Translations under genes and position numbers: made by a program | Notes under the pieces: generated by a model | The model's database searches: none | Told to the model about the DNA's origin: nothing | What the model saw: the letters and a program-made list of their open reading frames with translations, nothing else | In this document: positions 34,960-42,661 of the stretch, piece after piece | Position numbering within the stretch: the stretch's first letter is position 1 | Layout of the letters: each line of letters begins with the position of its first letter | DNA from: Aquibium oceanicum | GTDB lineage: Bacteria > Pseudomonadota > Alphaproteobacteria > Rhizobiales > Rhizobiaceae | Reading direction: 5' to 3' | Assembly (NCBI RefSeq): GCF_001889605.1 | Contig: NZ_CP018171.1 | Location: 1,820,501 to 1,884,500, forward strand | Length of the DNA stretch: 64,000 nt

Positions 34960-36948
34960 TTGGTCGAAACCGGACATTTCGCGCTCGTCCTGGCGTTCGC
35001 GCTGGCGCTGGTCCAGTTCTTTCTGCCGCTTGTCGGATCGCGCACGGGTGATGCGCGCCTGATGGCGACCGCCGGGCCGGTCGCGGTGACCGGTTTTGCC
35101 ATGACCGCGATATCCTTCGCGGCGCTGACCTCCGCCTATGTGCTGTCGGACTTCTCGGTCCTCAACGTCTTCGAGAATTCGCATTCGCAGAAGCCGCTGC
35201 TCTACAAATTCTCGGGCACCTGGGGAAACCACGAGGGCTCGATGCTGCTGTGGGTGCTGATCCTGACCTTCTTCGGTGCCCTGGTGGCGGCATTCGGCCG
35301 CAACCTGCCGGCGACGCTGCGCGCCAACGTGCTGTCGATCCAGGGACTGATCGGCTCGGCCTTCTTCCTGTTCATCCTCGCCACGTCCAACCCCTTCGCC
35401 CGGCTCAATCCCGCGCCGATCGAGGGTCAGGACCTTAACCCGGTGCTCCAGGACGTCGGCCTGGCCATCCATCCGCCGCTGCTTTACCTCGGCTACGTCG
35501 GCTTCTCCGTCTGCTTCTCCTTCGCGGTGGCGGCGTTGATCGAGGGGCGCATCGACGCCGCCTGGGCGCGCTGGGTACGGCCGTGGACGCTGGCCGCCTG
35601 GGTGTTCCTCACCGGCGGCATCGCGATGGGCTCCTTCTGGGCCTATTACGAGCTCGGCTGGGGCGGGTTCTGGTTCTGGGACCCGGTGGAGAACGCCTCC
35701 TTCATGCCGTGGCTCGCGGGAACCGCGCTGCTCCATTCCGCGATCGTCATGGAGAAGCGCTCGGCCTTGAAGATCTGGACGATCCTCCTGGCCATCCTCA
35801 CCTTCTCGCTGTCGCTGCTCGGCACCTTCCTCGTCCGGTCCGGCGTGCTCACCTCTGTGCACGCGTTTGCGACCGATCCCACCCGCGGCGTCTTCATCCT
35901 CGCCATCCTCACGCTCTTCATCGGCGGTGCGCTGGCGCTGTTCGCCTGGCGGGCGCAATCGCTGGCGCCGGGTGGCATCTTCCATCCGATCTCGCGCGAA
36001 GGCGCTCTGGTGCTCAACAACCTTTTCCTGAGCACCGCGGTCGCCACCGTACTCGTCGGCACGCTCTATCCGCTGGCGCTCGAGGCCGTGACGGGAGAGA
36101 AGATCTCGGTCGGCGCGCCCTTCTTCGACCTGACCTTCGGGCCGCTGATGGTGCCGCTGCTCATCGCCGTGCCTTTCGGTCCGCTGCTCGCCTGGAAGCG
36201 CGCGGATCTCTGGGCTGCTTCGCAACGCCTGGCGTTCGCAGCGGGCGGGGCGCTGCTCGTCATTCTCTTCGTCGCGCTCTTTATCGATCGTGCCTCGGTC
36301 TTCGCCGCCCTCGGGATCGGGCTCGCCGCCTGGATGATCCTCGGCGCCCTCACAGACCTCGCGCTCAAATCCGGCATCGGCAGCGTCTCCCCCGGTGTAG
36401 CGCTGCGCCGCTTAGCGGGACTGCCGCGCTCCGCCTTCGGCACGTCGCTGGCGCATCTCGGCCTGGGACTGACGACGCTCGGCGTCGTTTCGGTGACGTC
36501 GCTCCAGACCGAGCACATCCTGACCATGAAGCCCGGCGATACTGTCGAGGTCTCGGGCTACCAGCTGCGGTTCGATGGGCTGCAGCCGTTCCAGGGGCAG
36601 AACTTCACCGAGGACCGCGGTCTGTTCCCGTTGCTCGATTCCGACGGCGACGTCCTGACGACCATCATGTCGGCGAAGCGGTTTTACCCGGCCCGCCAGA
36701 TGCCGACGACGGAGGCGGGCATCTCGACGCGTGGTCTCAGCCAGATGTATGTCTCGCTCGGCGATCCCGTCGACGGCGGCGGCATCGTCGTGCGCATCTG
36801 GTGGAAGCCTTTCGTGACGCTGATCTGGCTTGGCTCGGTCGTGATGATGGGCGGCGGGATTCTTTCGCTTCTCGATCGGCGCCTGCGTGTCGGCGCGCCA
36901 GCGCGGCGAGCGAAAAAGGCCCGCGCGGCGACCGGGGCGACGGGTTGA
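34960..36948 (+). CDS. cycK: Heme lyase subunit CcmF/CycK
   Basis: 662 aa polytopic inner-membrane protein with about 14-15 hydrophobic segments. The WWD domain GWGGFWFWDPVENASFMPW (about residues 232-250) binds heme at the periplasmic face. CcmF with CcmH attaches heme to apocytochromes. The TTG start at 34960 is supported by GGGAGG 10 bp upstream and by the short MVETGHFALVLA opening typical of the family. The C-terminus is basic. It overlaps cycL by four bases. Confidence 0.93.
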   Translation: MVETGHFALVLAFALALVQFFLPLVGSRTGDARLMATAGPVAVTGFAMTAISFAALTSAYVLSDFSVLNVFENSHSQKPLLYKFSGTWGNHEGSMLLWVLILTFFGALVAAFGRNLPATLRANVLSIQGLIGSAFFLFILATSNPFARLNPAPIEGQDLNPVLQDVGLAIHPPLLYLGYVGFSVCFSFAVAALIEGRIDAAWARWVRPWTLAAWVFLTGGIAMGSFWAYYELGWGGFWFWDPVENASFMPWLAGTALLHSAIVMEKRSALKIWTILLAILTFSLSLLGTFLVRSGVLTSVHAFATDPTRGVFILAILTLFIGGALALFAWRAQSLAPGGIFHPISREGALVLNNLFLSTAVATVLVGTLYPLALEAVTGEKISVGAPFFDLTFGPLMVPLLIAVPFGPLLAWKRADLWAASQRLAFAAGGALLVILFVALFIDRASVFAALGIGLAAWMILGALTDLALKSGIGSVSPGVALRRLAGLPRSAFGTSLAHLGLGLTTLGVVSVTSLQTEHILTMKPGDTVEVSGYQLRFDGLQPFQGQNFTEDRGLFPLLDSDGDVLTTIMSAKRFYPARQMPTTEAGISTRGLSQMYVSLGDPVDGGGIVVRIWWKPFVTLIWLGSVVMMGGGILSLLDRRLRVGAPARRAKKARAATGATG

Positions 36949-37424
36949 ACGCATTGCCCCTCCTGCGCACCCTCCTTGTGGCGCTCGCCATCGCTTTCTC
37001 GGCGACGGCGGCCTACGCCGTGCTTCCCGACGAGGTGCTGGACGATCCGGCACTGGAAGCCCGCGCCCGGCAGCTCTCGGCGGAACTGCGCTGCCTCGTG
37101 TGCCAGAACCAGTCGATCGACGATTCCAATGCCGAACTCGCGCGTGACCTGCGGATCCTCGTGCGCGAGCGGCTTGTGGCCGGCGACACAGACGAGGAGG
37201 TGATGGACTTCATCGTCTCGCGCTACGGCGAGTTCGTGCTCCTCAAGCCTCGTATGAGCTTCCAGAACCTGGCGCTGTGGGGAACGCCGCTGGTGGTGAT
37301 TCTGGCCGGCGGCGCCTTCCTGCTCCTGCGCGGGCGCGGCGCGCGCCGGCAGCCGGGCCGGCTTTCCGCCGAGGAAGAGGCGCGGCTGGGCGAGATTCTG
37401 CGGGAGCGGGACCGCCCGAACTGA
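36945..37424 (+). CDS. cycL: Cytochrome c biogenesis protein CcmH/CycL
   Basis: 159 aa. A signal peptide (residues 1-24, ending AYA) precedes a three-helix periplasmic domain with the redox motif LRCLVCQ (Cys50, Cys53), which reduces the CxxCH cysteines of apocytochromes. One C-terminal membrane helix and a basic tail follow. TTG at 36945 overlaps the cycK stop; no ATG precedes the signal peptide, so the TTG is the best start. It ends the cycHJKL run. Confidence 0.9.
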   Translation: MNALPLLRTLLVALAIAFSATAAYAVLPDEVLDDPALEARARQLSAELRCLVCQNQSIDDSNAELARDLRILVRERLVAGDTDEEVMDFIVSRYGEFVLLKPRMSFQNLALWGTPLVVILAGGAFLLLRGRGARRQPGRLSAEEEARLGEILRERDRPN

Positions 37425-37463
37425 TAGGCTTCCCCGGTCAACGGCAAAGGAAGGCTGTCGCCC

Positions 37464-38714
37464 ATGGATCCGATCATACAGCGCGTGGAATTTCCCGGGC
37501 ATTCGGGCGCGCAGCTTGCCGCGCGCCTCGACATGCCGAACGGTCCCGTGCGGGCTTATGCGCTGTTCGCGCACTGCTTCACATGCTCCAAGGACCTTCT
37601 TGCCGTGCGGCGGATCGCGGCGGACCTCGCGCGCGCCGGCATCGCCATACTGCGTTTCGATTTCACCGGACTGGGGTCGAGCGAGGGTGAATTCGCATCG
37701 ACCGACTTCTCCTCCAACGTCGGTGACCTGATCGCCGCGGCGGAGTTCCTCCGCGGAAGCTATGAGGCCCCGGCGCTGCTGATCGGCCATTCGCTCGGCG
37801 GCGCGGCCGTGCTCGCCGCGGCGCGGGACATCCCGGAGGCGCGTGCGGTGGTCACGATCGGCGCCCCAGCCGATACCGGGCACGTGCTCAAGAACTTCGG
37901 CGCAAGCCTTCCCGAGATCGAACGGGACGGCGAGGCCGAGGTGAAGCTCGGCGGGAGAAGCTTCCGCATCGGCCGCCAGTTCGTCGACGACGTGCGCGCC
38001 ACGAGGCTCGCCGACAGCATCGCCGCGATGCGCAAGCCGCTCCTCATCCTGCATTCCCCGATCGACCGGATCGTCGGCATCGAGAACGCGACGACGATCT
38101 TCACGGCGGCCAAGCACCCGAAGAGCTTCGTGTCGCTGGACAAGGCCGACCATCTCCTCACCAATCCCGACGATGCCGCCTTCGCCGCCTCCGTGATCAC
38201 CGGCTGGTCGTCGCGCTACCTCAAGGACGACAGGCCGCAGGGGGAGGAAGCGATCGAGCGCGTCCGGATCATGGAAACCGGGGAGGGCAAGTTCCAGAAC
38301 GCCGTCCAGGCGGGTCGCCATCGTCTCTTCGCCGACGAACCGCCGAGCGTCGGCGGCCTGGACACAGGGCCGTCGCCCTACGATTTCCTGTCCATCGCAC
38401 TCGGCGCCTGCACGTCGATGACGCTGCGGATCTATGCCGACTTCAAGAAGCTGACGCTCGGGCGCATCAGCGTCGACGTCTCGCACAGCAAGATCCACAT
38501 GAAGGATTGCCTGGAGTGCACCGACGAGGAGCGGGGTTCGAACAAGCGCATCGATCAGTTCGAGCGGGTGATTTCGATCGAGGGAGACCTGCCGGCGGAG
38601 ATCGCCGAAAAGATCGAGGAGATCGCCAAAAAGTGCCCGGTACACCGGACGCTGGAATCCTCCTCGCGGGTGCGGACGGTGGTCCGTAAAGCTGAGGTTG
38701 CGCAGCAGCGATAG
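37464..38714 (+). CDS. Alpha/beta hydrolase-OsmC fusion protein
   Basis: 416 aa two-domain protein. Residues about 1-255 form an alpha/beta hydrolase with the nucleophile elbow GHSLGGAA, an oxyanion HCFTCSKD region and a late DKADHLL carrying the catalytic His. Residues about 270-410 form an OsmC/Ohr-like domain with LSIALGACTSMTLRIYAD (peroxidatic-type Cys) and KKCPVHRTL (second Cys), the pair used for peroxide reduction in the family. Fusions of this order are known and annotated as bifunctional hydrolase/OsmC proteins. Substrate unknown; oxidative or osmotic stress defence is the family theme. It lies between cycL and degP. Confidence 0.9.
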   Translation: MDPIIQRVEFPGHSGAQLAARLDMPNGPVRAYALFAHCFTCSKDLLAVRRIAADLARAGIAILRFDFTGLGSSEGEFASTDFSSNVGDLIAAAEFLRGSYEAPALLIGHSLGGAAVLAAARDIPEARAVVTIGAPADTGHVLKNFGASLPEIERDGEAEVKLGGRSFRIGRQFVDDVRATRLADSIAAMRKPLLILHSPIDRIVGIENATTIFTAAKHPKSFVSLDKADHLLTNPDDAAFAASVITGWSSRYLKDDRPQGEEAIERVRIMETGEGKFQNAVQAGRHRLFADEPPSVGGLDTGPSPYDFLSIALGACTSMTLRIYADFKKLTLGRISVDVSHSKIHMKDCLECTDEERGSNKRIDQFERVISIEGDLPAEIAEKIEEIAKKCPVHRTLESSSRVRTVVRKAEVAQQR

Positions 38715-38849
38715 GAATATTGCTGCCAATCCGCCGGCAACATTACGAAAGTTTCATGTGCCGGAAATGGCGCGGTAATGTGAGTGTCACTAGATCACTG
38801 TCCGAGGATGCCCTCAGAAAGCATTCGAACCTGAAAGGACAGGACACAC

Positions 38850-40370
38850 ATGAAAGCTCCATTCCAGACCAGTGCCCGCAAGCGTTTCGTGGCCGGGGCC
38901 GCCTCGGTCGCCATCGCCTCGGCGATCGGCTTCGGCGCCGTCACCTCCGGTACGGCCCCGGTGATGGCTGAGGCCGTCCGCGTCGAGTCGCAGCAGTCGA
39001 CGGGCTTCGGCGACGTCGTCGAGAAGGTCTCGCCCGCCGTCGTCAGCGTCCGCGTGAAAGCCAAGATGCAGCCCGCCGCCGCCGGTCCCGATTCCTTCTT
39101 TGGTGGCCAGGGCCTCGACAATCTTCCCGACGATCATCCGCTGAAGCGCTTCTTCCGCGATCTTCCGGGCTTCGAGGACGGCCAGCCGCAGATGCGCCCC
39201 GGCCGCCCGGGTGGCAGCCAGCGCGCGCGTCCCGTATCGCAGGGCTCCGGCTTCTTCATCTCCGAGGACGGTTACCTCGTCACCAACAACCATGTGGTCG
39301 AGGGCGGTTCCGAACTCACTGTGGTCATGGATGACGGCACCGAGATCGACGCAAAGCTCGTCGGCACCGATCCCCGCACCGACCTCGCGCTGCTGAAGGT
39401 CGATGAGGAGCGCAAGTTCGTCTACGTCGATTTCGCCGATGACTCCAAGGTTCGCGTGGGCGACTGGGTCGTGGCCGTCGGCAATCCGTTCGGCCTCGGC
39501 GGCACCGTGACCGCCGGCATCGTGTCGGCGCGCGGACGCGACATCGGCGCCGGTCCCTACGACGACTTCATCCAGATCGACGCGGCGGTGAACCGCGGCA
39601 ATTCGGGTGGTCCCGCCTTCAACCTCAACGGCGAGGTCGTCGGCATTAATACCGCGATCTTCTCGCCCTCGGGCGGCAATGTCGGCATCGCCTTCGCGAT
39701 TCCCGCGTCGGTGGCCAAGGACGTGATCGCGGAGCTCAAGGAAGACGGCTCCGTCGAACGCGCCTGGCTCGGCGTCCAGATCCAGCCGGTGACGGACGAC
39801 ATCGCCGAATCGCTCGGCATCGAGGGCACCGACGGCGCCCTGGTCAGCGGGCCGCAGGACGACAGCCCGGCTCGCAAGGCCGGAATCGAGGCCGGCGACA
39901 TCATCGTCGAGGTCGACGGCAAGGCCGTGGAATCGCCGCGTGAACTGGCCCGCATGATCGGCCGCATGAGCCCTGGCGTCACCGCCGAGGTGAAGGTGCT
40001 GCGCGATGGCAAGGAGAAGACCATCGAAGTCAAGCTCGGCGAAATGCCTGGTCTCGAAAAGCAGGCCTCGGTCGACGAGCCGGCCGAGGAAGAAGGCTCG
40101 ATCCTCGAGGATTTCGGCCTGACCGTCGCGCCGGCCGAGGAAGGCGAGGGTGTGGTCGTGACCGACGTGCTTGCCAACAGCGATGCCGCCGATCGCGGCA
40201 TCCAGACCGGCGACGTCATCGTTTCGGTCAACTCGCAGCCCGTGAAGAGTGCGTCGGCCATCGAGAAGGCCGTCAATGACGCCTCGGACGCCGGTCGGAA
40301 GGCGGTGCTGTTCCAGCTGAAGCGCGACGAGACCAGCCGCTTCGTGGCCCTTCCGGTGGCGCGCAGCTGA
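38850..40370 (+). CDS. degP: Periplasmic serine protease DegP/HtrA (Do family)
   Basis: 506 aa. A long signal peptide (about residues 1-40) precedes a trypsin-like domain with the catalytic triad His148 (NNHVV), Asp178 (RTDLALL) and Ser252 (RGNSGGPAF). Two PDZ domains follow (about residues 290-380 and 410-500). It degrades or refolds misfolded envelope proteins. An AAAGGACAGG ribosome site precedes the ATG. It is followed by three hairpins and an OmpR/EnvZ pair, an order also known in Sinorhizobium. Confidence 0.95.
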   Translation: MKAPFQTSARKRFVAGAASVAIASAIGFGAVTSGTAPVMAEAVRVESQQSTGFGDVVEKVSPAVVSVRVKAKMQPAAAGPDSFFGGQGLDNLPDDHPLKRFFRDLPGFEDGQPQMRPGRPGGSQRARPVSQGSGFFISEDGYLVTNNHVVEGGSELTVVMDDGTEIDAKLVGTDPRTDLALLKVDEERKFVYVDFADDSKVRVGDWVVAVGNPFGLGGTVTAGIVSARGRDIGAGPYDDFIQIDAAVNRGNSGGPAFNLNGEVVGINTAIFSPSGGNVGIAFAIPASVAKDVIAELKEDGSVERAWLGVQIQPVTDDIAESLGIEGTDGALVSGPQDDSPARKAGIEAGDIIVEVDGKAVESPRELARMIGRMSPGVTAEVKVLRDGKEKTIEVKLGEMPGLEKQASVDEPAEEEGSILEDFGLTVAPAEEGEGVVVTDVLANSDAADRGIQTGDVIVSVNSQPVKSASAIEKAVNDASDAGRKAVLFQLKRDETSRFVALPVARS

Positions 40371-40379
40371 TCGGTCCCG

Positions 40380-40408
40380 GGCCGGCGATCCTCTCTCCTT
40401 CGCCGGCC
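40380..40408 (+). repeat. First hairpin of the degP trailer
   Basis: GGCCGGCGA (40380-40388) pairs perfectly with TCGCCGGCC (40400-40408) around an 11-nt pyrimidine loop. It begins 9 bp after the degP stop and lacks a T-run. It is the first of three successive inverted repeats. Confidence 0.6.
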
Positions 40409-40458
40409 TCGGGCGGAAGAACCGGAAGCGACGTATCGCGTAGCGTTTCCGGTCGCAG

Positions 40459-40490
40459 CGGCAGCGGGTTGCAAGGCCCGCTGCCGTTTT
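40459..40490 (+). terminator. Rho-independent terminator after degP
   Basis: The 10-bp stem CGGCAGCGGG / CCCGCTGCCG (40459-40468, 40477-40486) has an 8-nt loop and is followed by TTTT. It separates degP from the response-regulator gene. Confidence 0.85.
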
Positions 40491-40560
40491 CGTAAGAGGA
40501 GTATAGAAACAAATGGATGCCGAGGCGGTTCTCGCCCCCGATATCGGGTACAAGGCGGGC

Positions 40561-41235
40561 ATGAAGATTCTTCTGATCGAGGACGACCGGGAGGCGGCGG
40601 AGTATCTTGAGAAAGCGCTCACCGAGGCCGGCCACACCACCCACGTCGCGGGCGACGGCGAGACCGGTTTCGCGCTGGCCGACAGCGGGGACTACGACGT
40701 CCTGATCGTCGACCGCATGCTGCCACGCCGCGACGGGCTTTCGGTGATCGCCGGATTGCGGGCACGCGGATCCGAGACGCCCGTGCTCATCCTTTCCGCG
40801 CTGGGCGAGGTGGACGACCGCGTGACGGGCCTGCGGGCCGGTGGCGACGACTACCTGACCAAGCCCTTCGCCTTCAGCGAACTGCTCGCCCGCATCGAGG
40901 TGCTGAAGCGTCGCGCGGGTGCGAAGGACGTCGAGACGGTCTACCGCGCGGGCGACCTGGAGCTCGACCGGCTTTCCCACACCGTGCGCCGCTCCGGGCG
41001 CGAGATCACGCTGCAGCCGCGCGAATTCCGCCTGCTCGAGTATCTCATGCGTCACGCCGGCCAGGTGGTGACGCGCACCATGCTGCTCGAGAACGTCTGG
41101 GACTATCACTTCGACCCGCAGACAAACGTCATCGACGTCCACGTCTCGCGGCTGCGCGGCAAGATCGAGAAGGGCTTCGACAAGCCGATCCTGCACACGG
41201 TCCGCGGAGCGGGCTACATGCTGCGAGCCGGCTGA
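40561..41235 (+). CDS. OmpR-family response regulator
   Basis: 224 aa. Receiver domain with acidic pair EDD, phosphoacceptor Asp51 (LIVDRMLPRRDG) and Lys in LTKPF; winged-helix effector domain from about residue 125 (ITLQPREFRLLEYLM ... HVSRLRGKIEKG ... TVRGAGYML). The start at 40561 gives the standard MKILLIEDD opening; an in-frame ATG at 40513 would add 16 residues and has a purine-rich site upstream, so it remains possible. It is followed one base later by its kinase. The position next to degP suggests envelope-stress control (inference). Confidence 0.88.
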   Translation: MKILLIEDDREAAEYLEKALTEAGHTTHVAGDGETGFALADSGDYDVLIVDRMLPRRDGLSVIAGLRARGSETPVLILSALGEVDDRVTGLRAGGDDYLTKPFAFSELLARIEVLKRRAGAKDVETVYRAGDLELDRLSHTVRRSGREITLQPREFRLLEYLMRHAGQVVTRTMLLENVWDYHFDPQTNVIDVHVSRLRGKIEKGFDKPILHTVRGAGYMLRAG

Positions 41236-41236
41236 C

Positions 41237-42661
41237 TTGCGCCTGCCGCCGATCATCAAGACGACGGCGGCGCGCCTTTCGGCGCTCTACCTGCTGCTGT
41301 TCGGCGCCTTCGCCATCGTCCTCGTCTTCTACATGACGTCGGTGTCGGTGCGCATCCTGGCCGGCCAGACGCAGGAGACCATCAACGAGGAGACGTCGAG
41401 CCTCGTTCGCGCCTACGAGCGCGGCGGGCTTCTATTCCTCGTGCGCGTGGTCGAGCAGCGAGCCCGGCAACCCGGCGCCAATCTCTATCTCGTGGCCGAC
41501 GCCAACGGCCGCATCCTGTCGGGCAACGTCGAGAGCCTCCAGCCGGGGGTACTCGAGACCGCGGGCTGGACGGAGCGGCCCTTCTTCTACCAGCGCTATG
41601 GCGAGGGTGGCGGTGCCGCTCCGGGAGGCGGTGCCGCGACGACCGGGCCGCACGAGGCGATCGCGCTCGTCATCCGGCTTCCCAACCAGATGATCCTCCT
41701 GGTCGGCCGCGACCTCGGCGAGCCGGAGCGGTTTCGCAAGGTGGTGCAGCGCGCGCTGATCCTGTCGCTGGGCTTCATGGGGCTTGGCGCGTTCCTGATC
41801 TGGTTCTTCGTCGGGCGCACGGCGCTCAGGCGCATCGACAGTGTCTCGGAGGCGAGCGCCCGTATCATGGGCGGCGACCTTTCCGGCCGTCTGCCGGTGA
41901 CCGGTGCGGGCGACGAGTTCGACCGGCTGTCGGAAAATCTCAACACCATGCTGTCGCGGATCGCTGTCCTGAACGAGGGGCTGAAGCAGGTCTCCGACAA
42001 CATCGCGCACGATCTGAAGACGCCGCTGACGAGGCTGCGCAGCCGCGCCGAAGCGGCGCTCGCGGGCGCCGAGGACACCGACGATTACCGTGAGGCGCTT
42101 CAGGCCACGATTTCCGAGTCCGACCAGCTCATCCGTACCTTCAACGCGATCCTCATGATCTCGCGGTTCGAGGCCGGATATTCGACTGAATCGACCGAAA
42201 GCCTCGACCTGGCGACGGTCGTGGCCGACGTCGTGGACCTGTACGAGCCGGTCGCGGAGGAGAGCGGCGTGGCTATGGACGCGCATGTCACCGGGCCGCT
42301 GCTGGTCTCCGGCAACCGCGAACTGGCGGCGCAAGCCTTGTCAAACCTCGTCGACAACGCCATCAAGTATACAGCGGGGCAGGCGGACAGCCCTCGCGTG
42401 ACCGTTTCCGCATCTCGATCGGGAGGAGAAGTGCGGGTTTCCATCGCCGACAATGGCCCCGGCATACCGGCCGAGGACCGCCAGCGCGCCACGGAGCGTT
42501 TCGTGCGTCTGGAAAAGAGCCGCTCCCGGCCCGGCTCCGGGCTGGGCCTGAGCCTTGCCAAGGCGATCATGACCTTCCACGGCGGCCGGATTGAACTCGA
42601 CGATGCGGCCCCCGGCCTCAAGGTGACGATGATCTTCCCCTCGGCGCGGAGCTCGGCGTGA
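41237..42661 (+). CDS. Sensor histidine kinase, EnvZ-like
   Basis: 474 aa. Two transmembrane helices (about residues 12-35 and 170-192) bracket a periplasmic domain with a Gly/Ala-rich loop. HAMP follows, then DHp with His258 (NIAHDLKTPLTRL), and HATPase_c with NLVDNAIKY, DNGPGIP and GSGLGLSL. The TTG start at 41237 lies one base after the regulator stop; no better start precedes the first helix. Its end overlaps glnE (GTGA). Cognate of the upstream regulator. Stimulus unknown. Confidence 0.87.
   Translation: MRLPPIIKTTAARLSALYLLLFGAFAIVLVFYMTSVSVRILAGQTQETINEETSSLVRAYERGGLLFLVRVVEQRARQPGANLYLVADANGRILSGNVESLQPGVLETAGWTERPFFYQRYGEGGGAAPGGGAATTGPHEAIALVIRLPNQMILLVGRDLGEPERFRKVVQRALILSLGFMGLGAFLIWFFVGRTALRRIDSVSEASARIMGGDLSGRLPVTGAGDEFDRLSENLNTMLSRIAVLNEGLKQVSDNIAHDLKTPLTRLRSRAEAALAGAEDTDDYREALQATISESDQLIRTFNAILMISRFEAGYSTESTESLDLATVVADVVDLYEPVAEESGVAMDAHVTGPLLVSGNRELAAQALSNLVDNAIKYTAGQADSPRVTVSASRSGGEVRVSIADNGPGIPAEDRQRATERFVRLEKSRSRPGSGLGLSLAKAIMTFHGGRIELDDAAPGLKVTMIFPSARSSA

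Noticed and set aside
36684-38729. 681-codon reverse frame opposite cycL and the OsmC fusion
   Set aside because: It is an antisense shadow of well-identified genes with no family motif.
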